Shown here piece by piece: positions 1 through 20,936 of a stretch of DNA of 64,000 nucleotides (the stretch's first letter is position 1; the number at the start of each line of letters is the position of its first letter). This DNA is from Homarus americanus. Taxonomy: Eukaryota > Arthropoda > Malacostraca > Decapoda > Nephropidae. Below the pieces are notes generated by a model that was given only the letters and a program-made list of their open reading frames with translations, was not told the origin of the DNA and made no database searches. The translations under genes were made by a program, and so were the position numbers. The stretch lies in contig NW_024726235.1 of the NCBI RefSeq assembly GCF_018991925.1, forward strand, positions 4,506,579 to 4,570,578. Direction: 5' to 3'.

Positions 1-1823
1 GCTTTTGTGAATGAAAAGCACAGCTGAATTACTGTATGTTTAATTTTAGCTGGAGTGAACCACAGCAATTGTTCAGTGGTCTGTTCCTGCTGAAGTCAAG
101 ATGTAATTTAATTTTCTTGGAGGTGCATTGCTTATTTGTTATATTCCAGCATTGAATTTGTATTTTGTCGCATGAAGATAATGTTTTGGTAAAAATCTCA
201 AACCAAACAATTAAACCTCTCATGTCCTCGATAAGATTTTAAGTTTCCATGACAACAACAAAAGTAATATGGGACCACTCATGAGGTCTGGACATTTAAG
301 TTCTCCGGCTAATTTTTCCCAGAAGAAATACAATAGTTGTTTGCTTGAGTTTATACATCATTGGTTTCATTAATGTTTTGGCTTTTATATTTGAAGAAAA
401 AATGAATAAACGACGAGAGTAAGACTAGTTTTTCACTCCGAATACAGAAAAAAAAATGTTCCTTACACTATTTCTCGGATATTTTCTCACAAACCTCTAT
501 ACACTTACAGAAGAGGAATTTTGTGAACTTTCCAACGGTGGCTTTGGAATTTTGATACAACTAATTAGATGTGACTTATCAGCAGAACTCCACTAGCATT
601 TTGGTACTTTCTGGAAACATCACTTGTAAGATCATGCATTCATCTATGACGCATGGAAATTGTACGCAATTATCTTGAGAACTTCTTTGTTGGCAAATTT
701 TTTAAGTTATGGTGCAATTCTTGTCACCTATGCTAACAGTGCAACCCAATGATTGATGCGATTCAAATCATGATGTGCGGGAGGGTTAAGGTGGTGACCC
801 TAATATAAATGTATTATATAACCAAAGATTTAATTGCTTATTAGGTTAGATTTGGTTGGTGTGTTTCATCTGTTGGTAAATGTTAAGTTTTTACTTGACC
901 TACAGTACCTTAATATTTAGTTAGTACCAATTAATGACAGAAGTCCAGGTTAACTTGCTACCTTATGAAAAATCTTTATAGAAGAAAACTTACTTCTGTT
1001 CTAAAGAATAAATCATTGGAGGAAGGTATTTTTTCCGTAGTTTTCCCCAAAATAGAGACCCTTCGTGCCCTCCCGCCCAATGATGCCATATTAATGCTTC
1101 AACTGTTGACAAAGGCTTTCCAGTGATGGTTTACTTTCTAGCAACCTTTCCATATGAACCTATCTGTTGTACCTAACCAAACCTAAAGTAACCTAAATCA
1201 GTTTACATCCATCCTAAGAGAGATAAGTTGTTTTAGCACAATACAGGTATGACAAATGTAATGTACAATACAGTACATTAATTGGGAGTGCCTGCAAAGG
1301 ACAAGACAAGAAAACGTTCGTGTTTATTACCAAATTAATATTACGTTCAAAAATTACAATTTCCTTGTCTGTTTTGGGATATTCGTAACGTAAGAAAGAA
1401 ATCACGAAATTTCTGAAGTTGCCGCATCTTGGTGAGTATGCATTAGAAATGTTAATGTCTATGAAATGTTTTTGCTCACATGAACAGTTGAAGCACATAG
1501 GTGTTATTATTGGGTGAGGTGAAGAATCTTTATTGACGGGTAAAATGCAATTCCTCCTCCTCAATAATTATGGTTTATTCCTGAGGTAAGAAATGTCTTC
1601 TTTGATAGGATTTTTTTTTTTTTTAGGTAGCTGGTTAACCTGGACCTCTGTCATTAACTGTTACCAAGTAGAATTGTAAGGGTAAGGTCAAATGGGCTGG
1701 GATGTCTAATGCTTAGGTTACCTTGAAAACTATACTGGGTATGGATACTGTATTTGATTATATGAATGAATGTTTTGGGTGGAAAGTACCATCAAATAGA
1801 TTTTCTCTAGTTTCCAGTTCAAC
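1..1823. other. Upstream flank of STT3A, no second gene seen
   Basis: AT-rich single-copy-looking DNA. No frame shows recognisable protein homology. It contains a pair of inverted repeat arms (about 908-1030 and 1555-1683) and a T13 run near 1612. The STT3A promoter and any 5' non-coding exon must lie here or further upstream, but I could not place a TSS. Confidence 0.5.
908..1683. repeat. Imperfect inverted repeat, ~110-125-bp arms around ~520-bp spacer
   Basis: The segment around 929-964 (AATGACAGAAGTCCAGGTTA and beyond) recurs in reverse complement around 1625-1660. Weaker similarity continues inwards on both sides through an A-rich stretch, then AATAAA-containing sequence near 1005 and near 1565. 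This could be one DNA transposon with long terminal inverted repeats, or two opposite copies of a dispersed repeat. Confidence 0.55.
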
Positions 1824-11353
<9,530 letters not shown>

Positions 11354-13750
11354 GTTATATTTTCAACTTAATTAGGAAGTAGGAAAAAATTTAGACCAGT
11401 TTTTATACAATTCCCAGTGCAGTATTTGAACTGAATTTTTTCCCGTTGAAAACTTGTTTTCAGATTCTTTCTTTGTTAATGGTGCTTAATTTTGAAATAT
11501 TACATAGAAATGGTTGTGTAAGTTCAGTACATACTGTACAAGTTAATTGATTGTAATTCTTCTTAAATTTATATTTTACCTACTTGAAGGAAGTGAACAG
11601 GAAGCCAATGTTAAACTTAGTTACATACTTGTGTACACACTCGCTACAAAAAGTATTTTGTTGATTTTGTGAGACTGGCACAATGGACTAAGGATTTTGA
11701 AAACCCTACTGAGACAACAGGTGTCATAGTGTTCATTTTGAAATTCATAGGACCCCTCCGTAAATATACAGTACAGGCACAGTACTTCTTGGAGCGAGTG
11801 TACAAAGTAATTATATTGAACATGTTTCTTAATGGTATACATCGTCTTTGCTCTCTGTTCAAGATTGTTACTTATGATGCCTTTGCTATGCCACAATGGT
11901 CTTGTATATATGAGCTATATTTCACTCCAAGCTGTATTTTTGTATATAGGTCATGAAATGCTCTAGCAGACCTACAGTACTTTGGACTGGCTGCAGTAAA
12001 ATAAGGTAACTCTTCTTGACTTTGTTTTAACAGAAATTGTTAAATGGGTTTATAATGCTCCTTTTGTTGTTTATATGATTGTTAGTCATAGATTTGGCGG
12101 TCGAGTCATTTTGCTTGTGTTAGAATGGGGGTTCATTCTCTGTAATGCTGATCTTATTCTTCTTCTCATGATTATTTGTATCATCTCAGAATGTTATGTA
12201 TCACTATTCATGCTGTCAAACATCGTCATATATACATTCGTGGAGAAAATTTCCTCGACACCTTTGGTGATGTCTGGGATCTACCTGAGGATCTTGTGGG
12301 TACAGTACTTTAGTGGTGATTAGAATTTTGTCTGTTTACTCAGATTTATTTTTGTATTAAAGATTGGACTTTGTTGATTTTATGACAATTTATAATGAAG
12401 AGCAGCTGTCACATGTTTGATCCATAAGTATATACCAAATGTTGCCAAATGTAGAGAGAATATTATCCACAACTGTACAGGCTTTTGTTAGCAGATATAG
12501 TGTTTATGAAGTTCAAACTTGGGCACAAAGTCAGGATTGTGTTTCTTTAATTCTTTTGTCCTCAATCCACTTTTGATAAGGGAGACAGTTTTTGTGAAGT
12601 GTATGTGTGATCATTCCAGAAATGCACTGACTGTGTGCATTTAGTAAAAGTTTTCATATAGATTTTGTTTTAAATGACCTCTACATTTTTTTGAGGGAAA
12701 TTTATATGAATTAATTTAATGTAAAGTATATAGGGGTGTGGTGATCAAACGATGGACACAGCACTCGCCACTTGTCCTAATGGTTGCTGGTTCATGATCA
12801 AGACACCCCAAGTCACCCAGCTGTAAGCATATACCAGATTTTACAGTTGAGGTTGTCCACACTGCCTCCTGGTGTTCTGAAGACTTAGTATGTTGTATCT
12901 GTCAGGTATATGGGGCTGTTTCACATAGTTTGTAATTTACACGTGGAAAGTATTTCTTTTGAGCTGAATATACAGTACTGATAATTATAACTTTTGTTCA
13001 GTGATATACTTGTACTGTAGTCATCTAAAGGGAAACATGTTAAACAGAGGTACAGAAACTTTAGAGATCTTAACAATAATGGCAATATATAAAACTATGA
13101 CCAGCTGTTCCACTTTCTGGAACATGTACAGGAATACCCTGGTTATCGCAAATAAATGTTTGTGAGTGTACAGGCGGGGAATTATTATTTTTTGTTTACT
13201 TTTATTTTCTTAATTACTTAATTCCTTTTTATTCTTTTCTTAGTTATTTTACTTCTTATACAGATAATCTTTATCCTCTTACACAGGTGATAGCATGGTG
13301 AGGTCTGGGGCACATGGTTTCATTTGTATTTCACGTGTGGAAGAACAAAGGTGATACTGCAGGATAATGATACCCCAACATACAATAAAGAAGGTTGATT
13401 TAAAATGAAGTTGAATACATGACACTAACAGAACACACACACATGAACCACTCCTTGGGGCTCACTCAAGACTTGGTCCAATTTACTTTAACACTGATAC
13501 AAACTCCAAAGACCATTTGGCCTTACTTCCACATTGGCCAAACAAGTATTCACGTCGACAGGGCCATTCTGTGACAGTGACACACTACAAAGATTGGTCG
13601 TCCACAGTTCAATTACATTACTACTTAAACTAGCACTTCTCAAACACCCGCACCAAGATTGCTCGTGTACAGTAATTATTACTACTCTCAACACTTGGTG
13701 ATACAGGGGGGACTGGCACCCAGTTACCACGACTCTGTGAATCGGTGGCA
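11354..13750. other. STT3A 3' UTR/flank and intergenic DNA
   Basis: AT-rich. Possible polyadenylation hexamers include ATTAAA near 12357 and AATAAA near 13151, but none can be chosen without transcripts. The only recognisable unit is a decayed SINE at about 12733-12870. Open frames around 11.6-12.3 kb are not recognised. Confidence 0.45.
12733..12870 (+). mobile_element. Decayed tRNA-derived SINE copy 1
   Basis: A degenerate pol III promoter (TGGTTGCTGGTTCATGATC, B-box-like) is followed by AGTCACCCAGCTGTAAGCAT. That block is shared with the better SINE copies at 25896-26060 (+) and 40190-40503 (-). Confidence 0.45.
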
Positions 13751-13769
13751 CAACCTTACTTCGTCTTTT

Positions 13770-15110
13770 ATCAATTTTGTAACTAATTTAAGTTGATCAA
13801 ACGTCTCTTGTAGTTCTTTGCTCCAAATCAAGGGTTCCTGCACATCTTTATGCAATAAATCAGACAAGGGACCAGTAAGAGAAGATGCCAGAGGTATGAA
13901 ATTCCTATAAAATTGTCATGCTGAGGAAAGATCTAAGAGTTTTCTTGCAGGTAGGAAGTGGGACCTCTAAAATGGCTTGAATTTTTTTGTCTAGAGGCTT
14001 AAATGACTTGCCATAAAAAACATAGCCCAAATACTAAATATAACTGAAACCAAACTTACACTTGGTTTATCTGACAGTTAATCCATGATCCGTGTAGACG
14101 CTCCAGAACAGAAGTAAGGGCTCTTAATGTTCCTCCCAAGTGTGTGAATATATAAACACTTACTCAAAATAAAAAGAAACATAATTAAGTCCTGCCAATA
14201 CAATCCTCTTAAGTCTGATGTAAGGAGCACAAGCAGTAACTAATCCAAATGGGAGTTGACAAAACTCCATTAATCCCTTGTGGGTGGGAAAAGCAGTAAG
14301 TGCCTTGGCTTTCTCACTTAGTGGGACTTGGTAATAAGCTTTAGTAAGGCCCAATTCTGAAAAATGTTGAACCATTCAACTTGTATAAATCCATATACAG
14401 TACTCATAGGTTTTGCATGAAATTCAGTCGGTGTTGAGCATACTATAGTCTATCGCCGTATGATAGTTACCATCAGGTTTACCAAACATTACAACAGAAG
14501 AACAATGGGAAGATTTAGATGGTCTATTGGTACACTGGTCAAGTAACTTCTCAACTTCCTCCTCAAAGTGGGACTAAGTGAATGTTAATAGGGAAGACCT
14601 ATGGCTTAAGCCACTGTTGTGGAAAGTGATATCATACTGAATGGTAGAAGTACAACCTGGTGTGTCCAAGAATACTTGACTAAAATGACTTGCCAGACTT
14701 ACAATACCATTTCTCTGCTCGGGGGATACACCAGGTGAAATATTCAGGATGTCGGTCTCCAAAGTAGTTGCAGTGGAATCTTTCCCGTCCGGGTTTATGG
14801 TTAAGGTACTAGAGTCTTCCTCAAACTCTGAACATTCGTTAAGAGCACATACTTGAACAGTCACTAAAGGACTACCAGAATTATCAACAGCGGAAACTTG
14901 TCCAACAATTGTATATGAGCTCCCAGTGCCTTACGATGGTATCTTTTCAGGAGATTAGCATGATACAGCTTGGAATGTCCATTTGTATCAATTAAGTAGG
15001 TCACGATTCCTACACTCAACAAGCTTATATGGTCCACACCAAGACATGAGAAGCTTATTATGTGAGTCGGGTAATAATAAAAGAACCTTGTGGGGTATTG
15101 ATGTTGTTTG
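13770..15110 (-). pseudogene. Decayed Ty3/gypsy-class pol with integrase C-terminus upstream of RT (Gmr1-like order)
   Basis: Read on the minus strand from 15110 downwards. First comes an integrase GPY/F-type tail (VLLLLPDSHNKLLMSW then CGPYKLVE; 15015-15095), with a frameshift before VTYLIDTNGHSKLYHANLL. A spacer follows with SPEQRNGIVSLASHFSQVF and DTPG (14574-14890). Then RT fingers (FEEEVEKLLDQC, VVMFGKPDG; 14410-14570), the palm (LTKAYYQVPLSEKAKALTAF, LPFGLV; 14170-14360) and an SFYF motif degraded just where the catalytic DD should be (~14163). RT thumb and connection remnants (KPLDKKIQAILE, LRSFL) with stops run to ~13780. Several stops and frameshifts mean it is dead. The order IN-RT is that of Gmr1-type elements. 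The integrase core and most of RNase H are missing. Confidence 0.75.
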
Positions 15111-15579
15111 GTTCACACTCAGGATGGGTTGGAGAAAGGAAACTCACAATGTGCTCTCTATATACATGTTGTATTGGATGTACAATGCAGCTTGGTGCTG
15201 GGAAGGCAGCATGGTTACAAGTGTGATGTAGAGAGAGCTGGTTGGTGAGGACACTCAGAGAAGGACAGCTTGTGGGTCGCCATGCTCGCCGGCGGGAGAG
15301 AGGACCGCCAGGCAGGCGGAGGAGCGAGGGAAGGCCGCCAGGCAGCGGCGGAGGAGGAGGTGTTGCTGGCTGGTTGGTGTAGGTAGAAAGAGAGAGATCA
15401 CCACGAGGTCAGGTCTTAAATAGCGGGGGTAGGCGTGGCTTAGCAGTTGACCCCCGCTCCGTGATGTATGGCGGCGCTGGTTGACCTAGACCACGAGGCA
15501 TACACTGGGGAATTGGTGGGGTCTGCTTGGCAGCGACAAACAGCATTTGTAGGGGAGAATTCCACTACAACCTCATCAC
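15111..15579. other. GC-richer sequence 5' of the retroelement remnant
   Basis: No protein homology was seen. It contains purine-rich GGCGGAGGAG-type stretches (15290-15360). On the minus strand a TATTTAAG box (~15415-15424) sits in CCCCCGCTATTTAAGACC and could be an old LTR promoter. That is only a guess. Confidence 0.3.
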
Positions 15580-15696
15580 CTGGAAATGCGATGGACGGTG
15601 TATTTATTTAACGTCATATCTCTCAGGCGGTAGCACCCCCAGGGGCCCTCTCAGGGGCAGTGGTGCCCCCAGAGGCCCTCCCAGGGACTGCAGCGG
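15580..15696 (+). repeat. Isolated fragment of the linker/minisatellite junction of the 17-25 kb satellite
   Basis: CTGGAAATGCGATGGACGGT and ACGTCATATCTCTCAGG, which end every linker of the large satellite, occur here, followed by three degenerate copies of the ~30-bp GC-rich unit (CCCAGGGGCCCTCTCAGGGG). It lies 1.5 kb upstream of the main array. Confidence 0.85.
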
Positions 15697-16380
15697 TAAC
15701 ACATTTAAACTCATTCATGATACTTTATTTATGACCATTTTCTCTGTTGCAATAACAGAAAATGGAAATTTTGTATGGGACGACTTCTTTACTTTATTAA
15801 TATGGTTGTAAGATACAGCAATACTTATTTTACTTTATAATTAGTGTACTGTACTTAATTTTGGTAAATTTCCTGAGTAACACCTATGAAGCTTAAAATT
15901 TTAATTTTCCTGAGGTTTTTGGTGTGATTCATTTGATTCTAACATTCATTTCTGTCGGAAATTACTCGCTTCTGAGCTATGACCCCCCTAACCTAACCTA
16001 ACCTAACCTAACCTAATCTAACTTAACCAAACCTAATCAAGAATTAACCATTGTTCTGTCTACCGCTTACTCCGATGAAGGCCCAGGCTGAAGTTGATGA
16101 TCGTGTTCGTCTTCAGAGGCAGAGATAGGAGGTAGCTGTCGCACTCGGTTGCCTTCCAATATAATTACTTAAAAAAAAAACAATATTTCGACAAGGAGTA
16201 AGTTCCGACGGATGTTTATAGAAGAAAAGTTGCCTAGAATTACATAATGTAAGTGGTATGGTGGTTTAACTGGAACATCTAGCCCCAGTTGGCACCAACC
16301 ACCATATAATGTTGTCCTTCAGATTTAGCTGTTGCTTAGTTCACGACAAAACCAGGCCAAGGTGTGAATATTACGTGATG
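15697..16380. other. AT-rich spacer with a short telomere-like repeat
   Basis: No gene seen. Holds (CCTAA)~6 at 15987-16017 followed by degenerate CTAAC/TTAAC units. An A10 run lies near 16170. Confidence 0.5.
15987..16017 (+). repeat. Short interstitial (CCTAA)n block
   Basis: Six tandem CCTAA units, which read TTAGG on the other strand. This is the ancestral arthropod telomere motif. Confidence 0.85.
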
Positions 16381-16390
16381 AAACGACGGG

Positions 16391-16856
16391 ATGAGGGAGG
16401 ATATGAGTGAAGTGCTCCCCCGTCTGGAGTACTGTCACCCTGTCTGGTCCCCGAGATATGCTAGGGACTGTCAGTTGATTGAAAATGTCCAAAGGAGGGC
16501 CACCAGAGTGATGCCTGCACTACGGCACCTCATCTTCCCCGAGATATTAGAGCGCCTGAAATTGCCTAGCTTATACGACAGACGGGCAAGGGGAGACCCA
16601 ATTGAGGTGTAATAGCATCTCGAAGGGCACTACTCAGTCGAATGTCCTTACCTGGAGCTGGCGGACGCTCGCCCCACAAGGGGTCACAGCTCAAGGTTGA
16701 AGAAGCCACAAGCCAGAAAACTGTGAGGGTAACTTTTCTGGAGTGAGATGTTGAGAACTTTGGAACAATCTGCCAGAAAGTGTTGTGACGGCACCGAGTG
16801 TGAGCTGTTTCAAAATCAGACTTGACAAGCACTGGAGCAGGTTCAAATACATTTAG
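16391..16856 (+). pseudogene. LINE (non-LTR retrotransposon) ORF2 C-terminal fragment, frameshifted
   Basis: 16391-16612 reads LEYCHPVWSP...ENVQRRATRVMPALRHL...RARGDPIEV, the conserved region after the RT domain of CR1/Jockey-type LINEs. After stops and frameshifts the same protein continues in other frames: ARPTRGHSSRLKKPQAR, then NLPESVVTAPSVSCFKIRLD and KHWSRFKYI with a stop at 16854-16856. It is 5' truncated as usual for LINE copies, and inactive. Confidence 0.8.
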
Positions 16857-17171
16857 GAGCCAGTGCTCTGTTACTGTGCATGCTCAGTACTTGCTAACAG
16901 TTTGCAACAGACGTGGCCGATCGCCCAAGCGGCTGTTATGGTTTCACCCTTCCTTCCCCTTAACGATCTGGTCAATGAAAAACCTTAGCCAATGCCTAGT
17001 TCACTCTGCCCGCTACCTAACGAGCTACATACTGCCCAGAGAGGGGGGGGGGGGTGTCTGGTGGCAGCAACCCTTAGAAATTAAGAATAGAGTTAAGTTA
17101 TCCCTTTAGACTTAGTGACCCCAGGTCTGGCAGTATGAATTGATGGTAGCAGTGGGATTCGAATATTATGT
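16857..17171. other. Spacer between LINE remnant and satellite
   Basis: No gene seen. A G13 run lies at about 17043-17055. Confidence 0.4.
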
Positions 17172-18030
17172 AGCGGCCCCTGGAACCCTAACAGGGGTCC
17201 TGCCAGGGGTTGTGGTGCCCACAGGAGCCCTCCCAGGGACAGCGGCACCCTTAGGGCCCTACCAGGGGCGGTAGCGCCTCCATGGGCCCTCCCAGAGAGG
17301 GTGGCGCTCCCAGAGGCCCTGCCAGGGGCGGTGTTGCCCTCCAAGGGCCCTTGCAGGGACAGTGGTGCCCTCTGGGGCCCTGCCAGAAAACGTGGCGCCC
17401 CCAGGGGCCTGTTAGTGACGGGGGCGACCCTGCCAGGAGCGGTGGCGCCCCCAAAGGCCATCCTAGGGGCAAGAGGCCCCATGGGACCCTTCCAGGGACA
17501 GCAGCGCTCCCATGGGTCCCCCCACGGACAATGGCACCTCCATGGGTCCTTCCAGAGGCGGTGGTGTCCCTAGGGGCCCTTCCAGGGGCGGTGCCACCAC
17601 CAGGGGCGGCGGCGCCCACTGGGGCCCGCCCAGGGGTCCTGCCAGCGGTGGTGGCGCTCCCAGGGGGCCTCCCATGGAAAGCCCACACCCAGGGGCTTGA
17701 GCGTGGTGTCTCTTCCAGGTGCCATCCCAGAGACAGTAGCGTCCCCAGGGGCTCTGACAGGGGCGGTGGTGCCGCCGGAGGCTCTTGCGGGGACAGCAGC
17801 GCCTACAGGTGCCTTCCCAGGGACAGTGGTACCCTCAGGGGTCCTGCCAGGGCAGATGATTCCCACAGGGGACCTCCCAGAGGCGGTGGTGTCCCCAGGA
17901 GCCCTTCCAGGGGCGGTCGCACCACCAGGGGCCCTTCCAGGGACGGCGGCGCCCACTGGGGCCCGCCCAGGGGCCCTGCCAGGGGTGGTGGCGCTCTCAG
18001 GGGGCCTCCCATGGAAAGCACACCCCTAGG

Positions 18031-18271
18031 GGCTTGAGCGTGGAGTCAACAATATTGCATACGTCCAGCAATTCCTTACTTAACTCTGATTGGTGGAATA
18101 AAATGCAAATCCACCAAATTATAGGCAATATGAGAACAGAGCAATCAGTCGGCACAACACCCAAATTTATGTATTCCTGTTGGATATTTATTCTCCTTGT
18201 CATTGTTCAGGATATGATGATACTGGAAATGCGATGGACGGTGCATCATCTATTTAACGTCATATCTCTCA
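18031..18271 (+). repeat. Satellite linker 1
   Basis: Runs from GGCTTGAGCGTGG to CGTCATATCTCTCAGG. Contains an inverted repeat TTGGTGGA...TCCACCAA. It differs from the other copies by small substitutions (GAGTCAACAATATTG for GTGTCGACAATATTG) and a three-base insertion in GGTGCATCATCTA. Confidence 0.85.
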
Positions 18272-19409
18272 GGTGGTGGCGCCCCCAGGGGCCGTTGCAG
18301 GGACAGTGACGCTCTCAGCGGCCCTCCCAAGGACAACAGCGCCCGTAGGAGCCCTGCCAGGGCCGGTGGTACCCCAGGAGCCCTTCCAGGGGCGGTGACA
18401 TCTGCAGGAGCCCTCTCAGAAGCGGTGGTGCTCCCTGGAGCCCTCCCAGGGGCCCTGCCAGGGGCAATAGTGCTCCCAGGGAATCTTCCAATGTGCGGTG
18501 ACGCTCCTAGAGGCCTTGGCACCCTAAGGGACCCTGCAAGGGACGGTGGAGCCCCCATGATCCCTCCCAGGGGCGACGGTGGCCTGGTTCCATCCCAGGG
18601 GTCCTTCTAGGGGTCGTGGTGCCCACAGGAGCTCTCCCAGGGATAGCGGTGCTCCTAAGGGCCCTGCCAGGGGCGGTATCGCCTCCAGGAGTCCACCTAG
18701 GGACGGTGGCGCCCACTGGCGATGTACCATGGGCATTGCCCGAGGCGGTGGTGCCCCTCAGGGGCCCTCCCAGAAACAGGGACGCTCTCAGGGCTCCTGT
18801 CAGAGGTGGTAATGCCTCCAGGTGCCCTGTCAGGGGCGATGGAACCCCAAGGGTCCTTCATAGGGACGACGGCGCCCAATTGGACACTCCCAGGGATATT
18901 GGTGCCCACAGGAGCCCTCCCAGGGGCGACGGCGTCCCGTGGGACCCTCCCAGGGGTAGTGGTGCCCACTGGAGCCTTCCCAGGGACGCGCTCTGGGGCC
19001 CTGCCAGAGGCGGTGACTCTTCCAGGTACCATCCCAGAGGCAGTAGCGTCCCCAGGGGCTCTGACAGGGGCTCTGGTGTCCACACCGGCTCTTGCGGGGA
19101 CAGCGGCGCCCACAGGGGCCTTCCCAGGGACAGTGGTACCCTCGGGGGTCCTGCCAGGGAAGGTAATTCCCACAGGGGCCCTCCCAGAGGCGGTGGCGTC
19201 CCCAGGGGCCCTTACAGGGGCGGTGGCACCACCAAGGGCCCTTCTAGGGACGGCGGCGCCCATTGGAGCCCGCCCAGGGGCCCTGCCAGGGGTGGTGGCA
19301 CCACCAGGGGCCCTTCCAGTGACGGCGGCGCCCACTGGGGCCCGCCCAGGGGCCCTTCCATGTGTGGTGGCGCTCTCAGGGGGCCTCCCATGGAAAGCAC
19401 ACCCCTAGG

Positions 19410-19648
19410 GGCTTGAGCGTGGTGTCGACAATATTGCATACGTCCAGGAATTCCTTACTTAACTCTGATTGGTGGAATAAAATGTAAATCCACCAAATTA
19501 AAGGCAATATGAGAACAGAGCAATCAGTCGGCACAACACCCAAATTCATGTTTTCCTGTTGGATATTTATTCTCCTTTTCATTGTTCAGGATATGATGAT
19601 ACTGGAAATGCGATGGACGGTGTATCTATTTAACGTCATATCTCTCAG
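19410..19648 (+). repeat. Satellite linker 2
   Basis: Same ~240-bp linker, carrying the TTGGTGGA/TCCACCAA hairpin and the terminal CTGGAAATGCGATGGACGGT block. Confidence 0.87.
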
Positions 19649-20699
19649 GCGGTCGCGCCCCCAGGTGCCCTTGCAGGGACAGTGGCGCTCTCAGCGGCCC
19701 TCCCAGAAACAGCAGCGCCCCTAGGAGCCCTTCCAGGTGCGGTGACGTCTGCAGGAGCCCTCCCAGAGGAGGTGGTGCTCCCTGTAGCCCTCCCAGGGGC
19801 TGTGCGAGGGGCGGTAGTGCTAACAGGGGTCCTTCCAGGTGCGGTGACGCCCCTAGAGACGTTGGTACCCCAAGGGACCCTGCAAGGGACGGTAGTGCCC
19901 CCATGGTCTCTCCCAGGGGCGACGGTGACCCTGGGACCATTCCAGGGGTCCTGCTAGAGGTTGTGGTGCCCACAGGAGCTCTCCCAGGAATAGCGGTGCT
20001 CCTAAGGGCCCTGCCAGGGGCGGTATCGTCTCCAGGAGCCCTCCGAGGGGCGGTGGCGCCCACTGGAGATGTACCATGGGCACTGCCCGAGGCGATGGTG
20101 CCCCTCAGGGGCCCTCCCAGAAACAGGGACGCTCTCAGGGCTCCTGTCAGAGGTGGTAATGCCACCAGGTTCCCTGTCAGGGGCGATGGAGCCCCAAGGG
20201 TCCTTCACAGGGACGACTGCGCCCAATTGGACCCTCCCAGGGGTAGTGGTGCCCACAGGAGCCCTCCCAGGGACGCCCTCTGGGGCCCTGCCAGAGGTGG
20301 TGACTCTTCCAGGTACCATCCCAGAGGCAGTAGCGTCCCCAGGGGCTCTGATAGGGGCTCTGGTGTCCACACCGGCTCTTGCGGGGACAGCGGCGACCAC
20401 AGGGGCCTTCCCAGGGACAGTGGTACCCTCGGTGGTCCTGCCTGGGAAGGTAATTCCCACAGGGGCCCTCCCAGAGGCGGTGGCGTCCCCACGGGCCCTT
20501 CCAGGGGAGGTGGCACCACCAAGGGCCCTTCCAGGGATGGCGTCGCCCATTGGGGCCCGCCCAGGGGCCCTGCCAGAGGTGGTGGCACAACCAGGGGCCC
20601 TTCCAGGGACGGCGGCGCCCACTGGGGCCCGCCCAGGGGCCCTGCCAGGTGTGGTGGTGTTCTCAGGGGGCCTCCCATGGAAAGCACACCCCCTAGGGG

Positions 20700-20936
20700 A
20701 TTGAGCGTGGTGTCGACAATATTGCATACGTCCAGCAATTCCTTACTTAACTCTGATTGGTGGAATAAAATGTAAATCCACCAAATTAAAGGCAATATGA
20801 GAACAGAGCAATCAGTCGGCACAACACCCAAATTCATGTTTTCCTGTTGGATATTTATTCTCCTTTTCATTGTTCAGGATACGATGATACTGGAAATGCG
20901 ATGGACGGTGTATCTATTTAACGTCATATCTCTCAG
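20700..20936 (+). repeat. Satellite linker 3
   Basis: Linker copy with hairpin arms at 20757-20764 and 20777-20784. Nearly identical to linker 6 at 24519, consistent with duplication at a 3.8-kb offset. Confidence 0.87.

Noticed and set aside
13488..13751. Separate minus-strand gene of 87 codons
   Set aside because: No recognised domain. It lies just downstream of the retroelement remnant and may be part of its old 3' end (the minus strand has TGTGCCACC next to a purine-rich stretch), but no second LTR was found, so neither call is made.
18616..19416. Collagen-like Gly/Pro/Arg protein
   Set aside because: No regular G-X-Y phase. The same DNA is open in several frames on both strands, and copies carry frame-changing indels.
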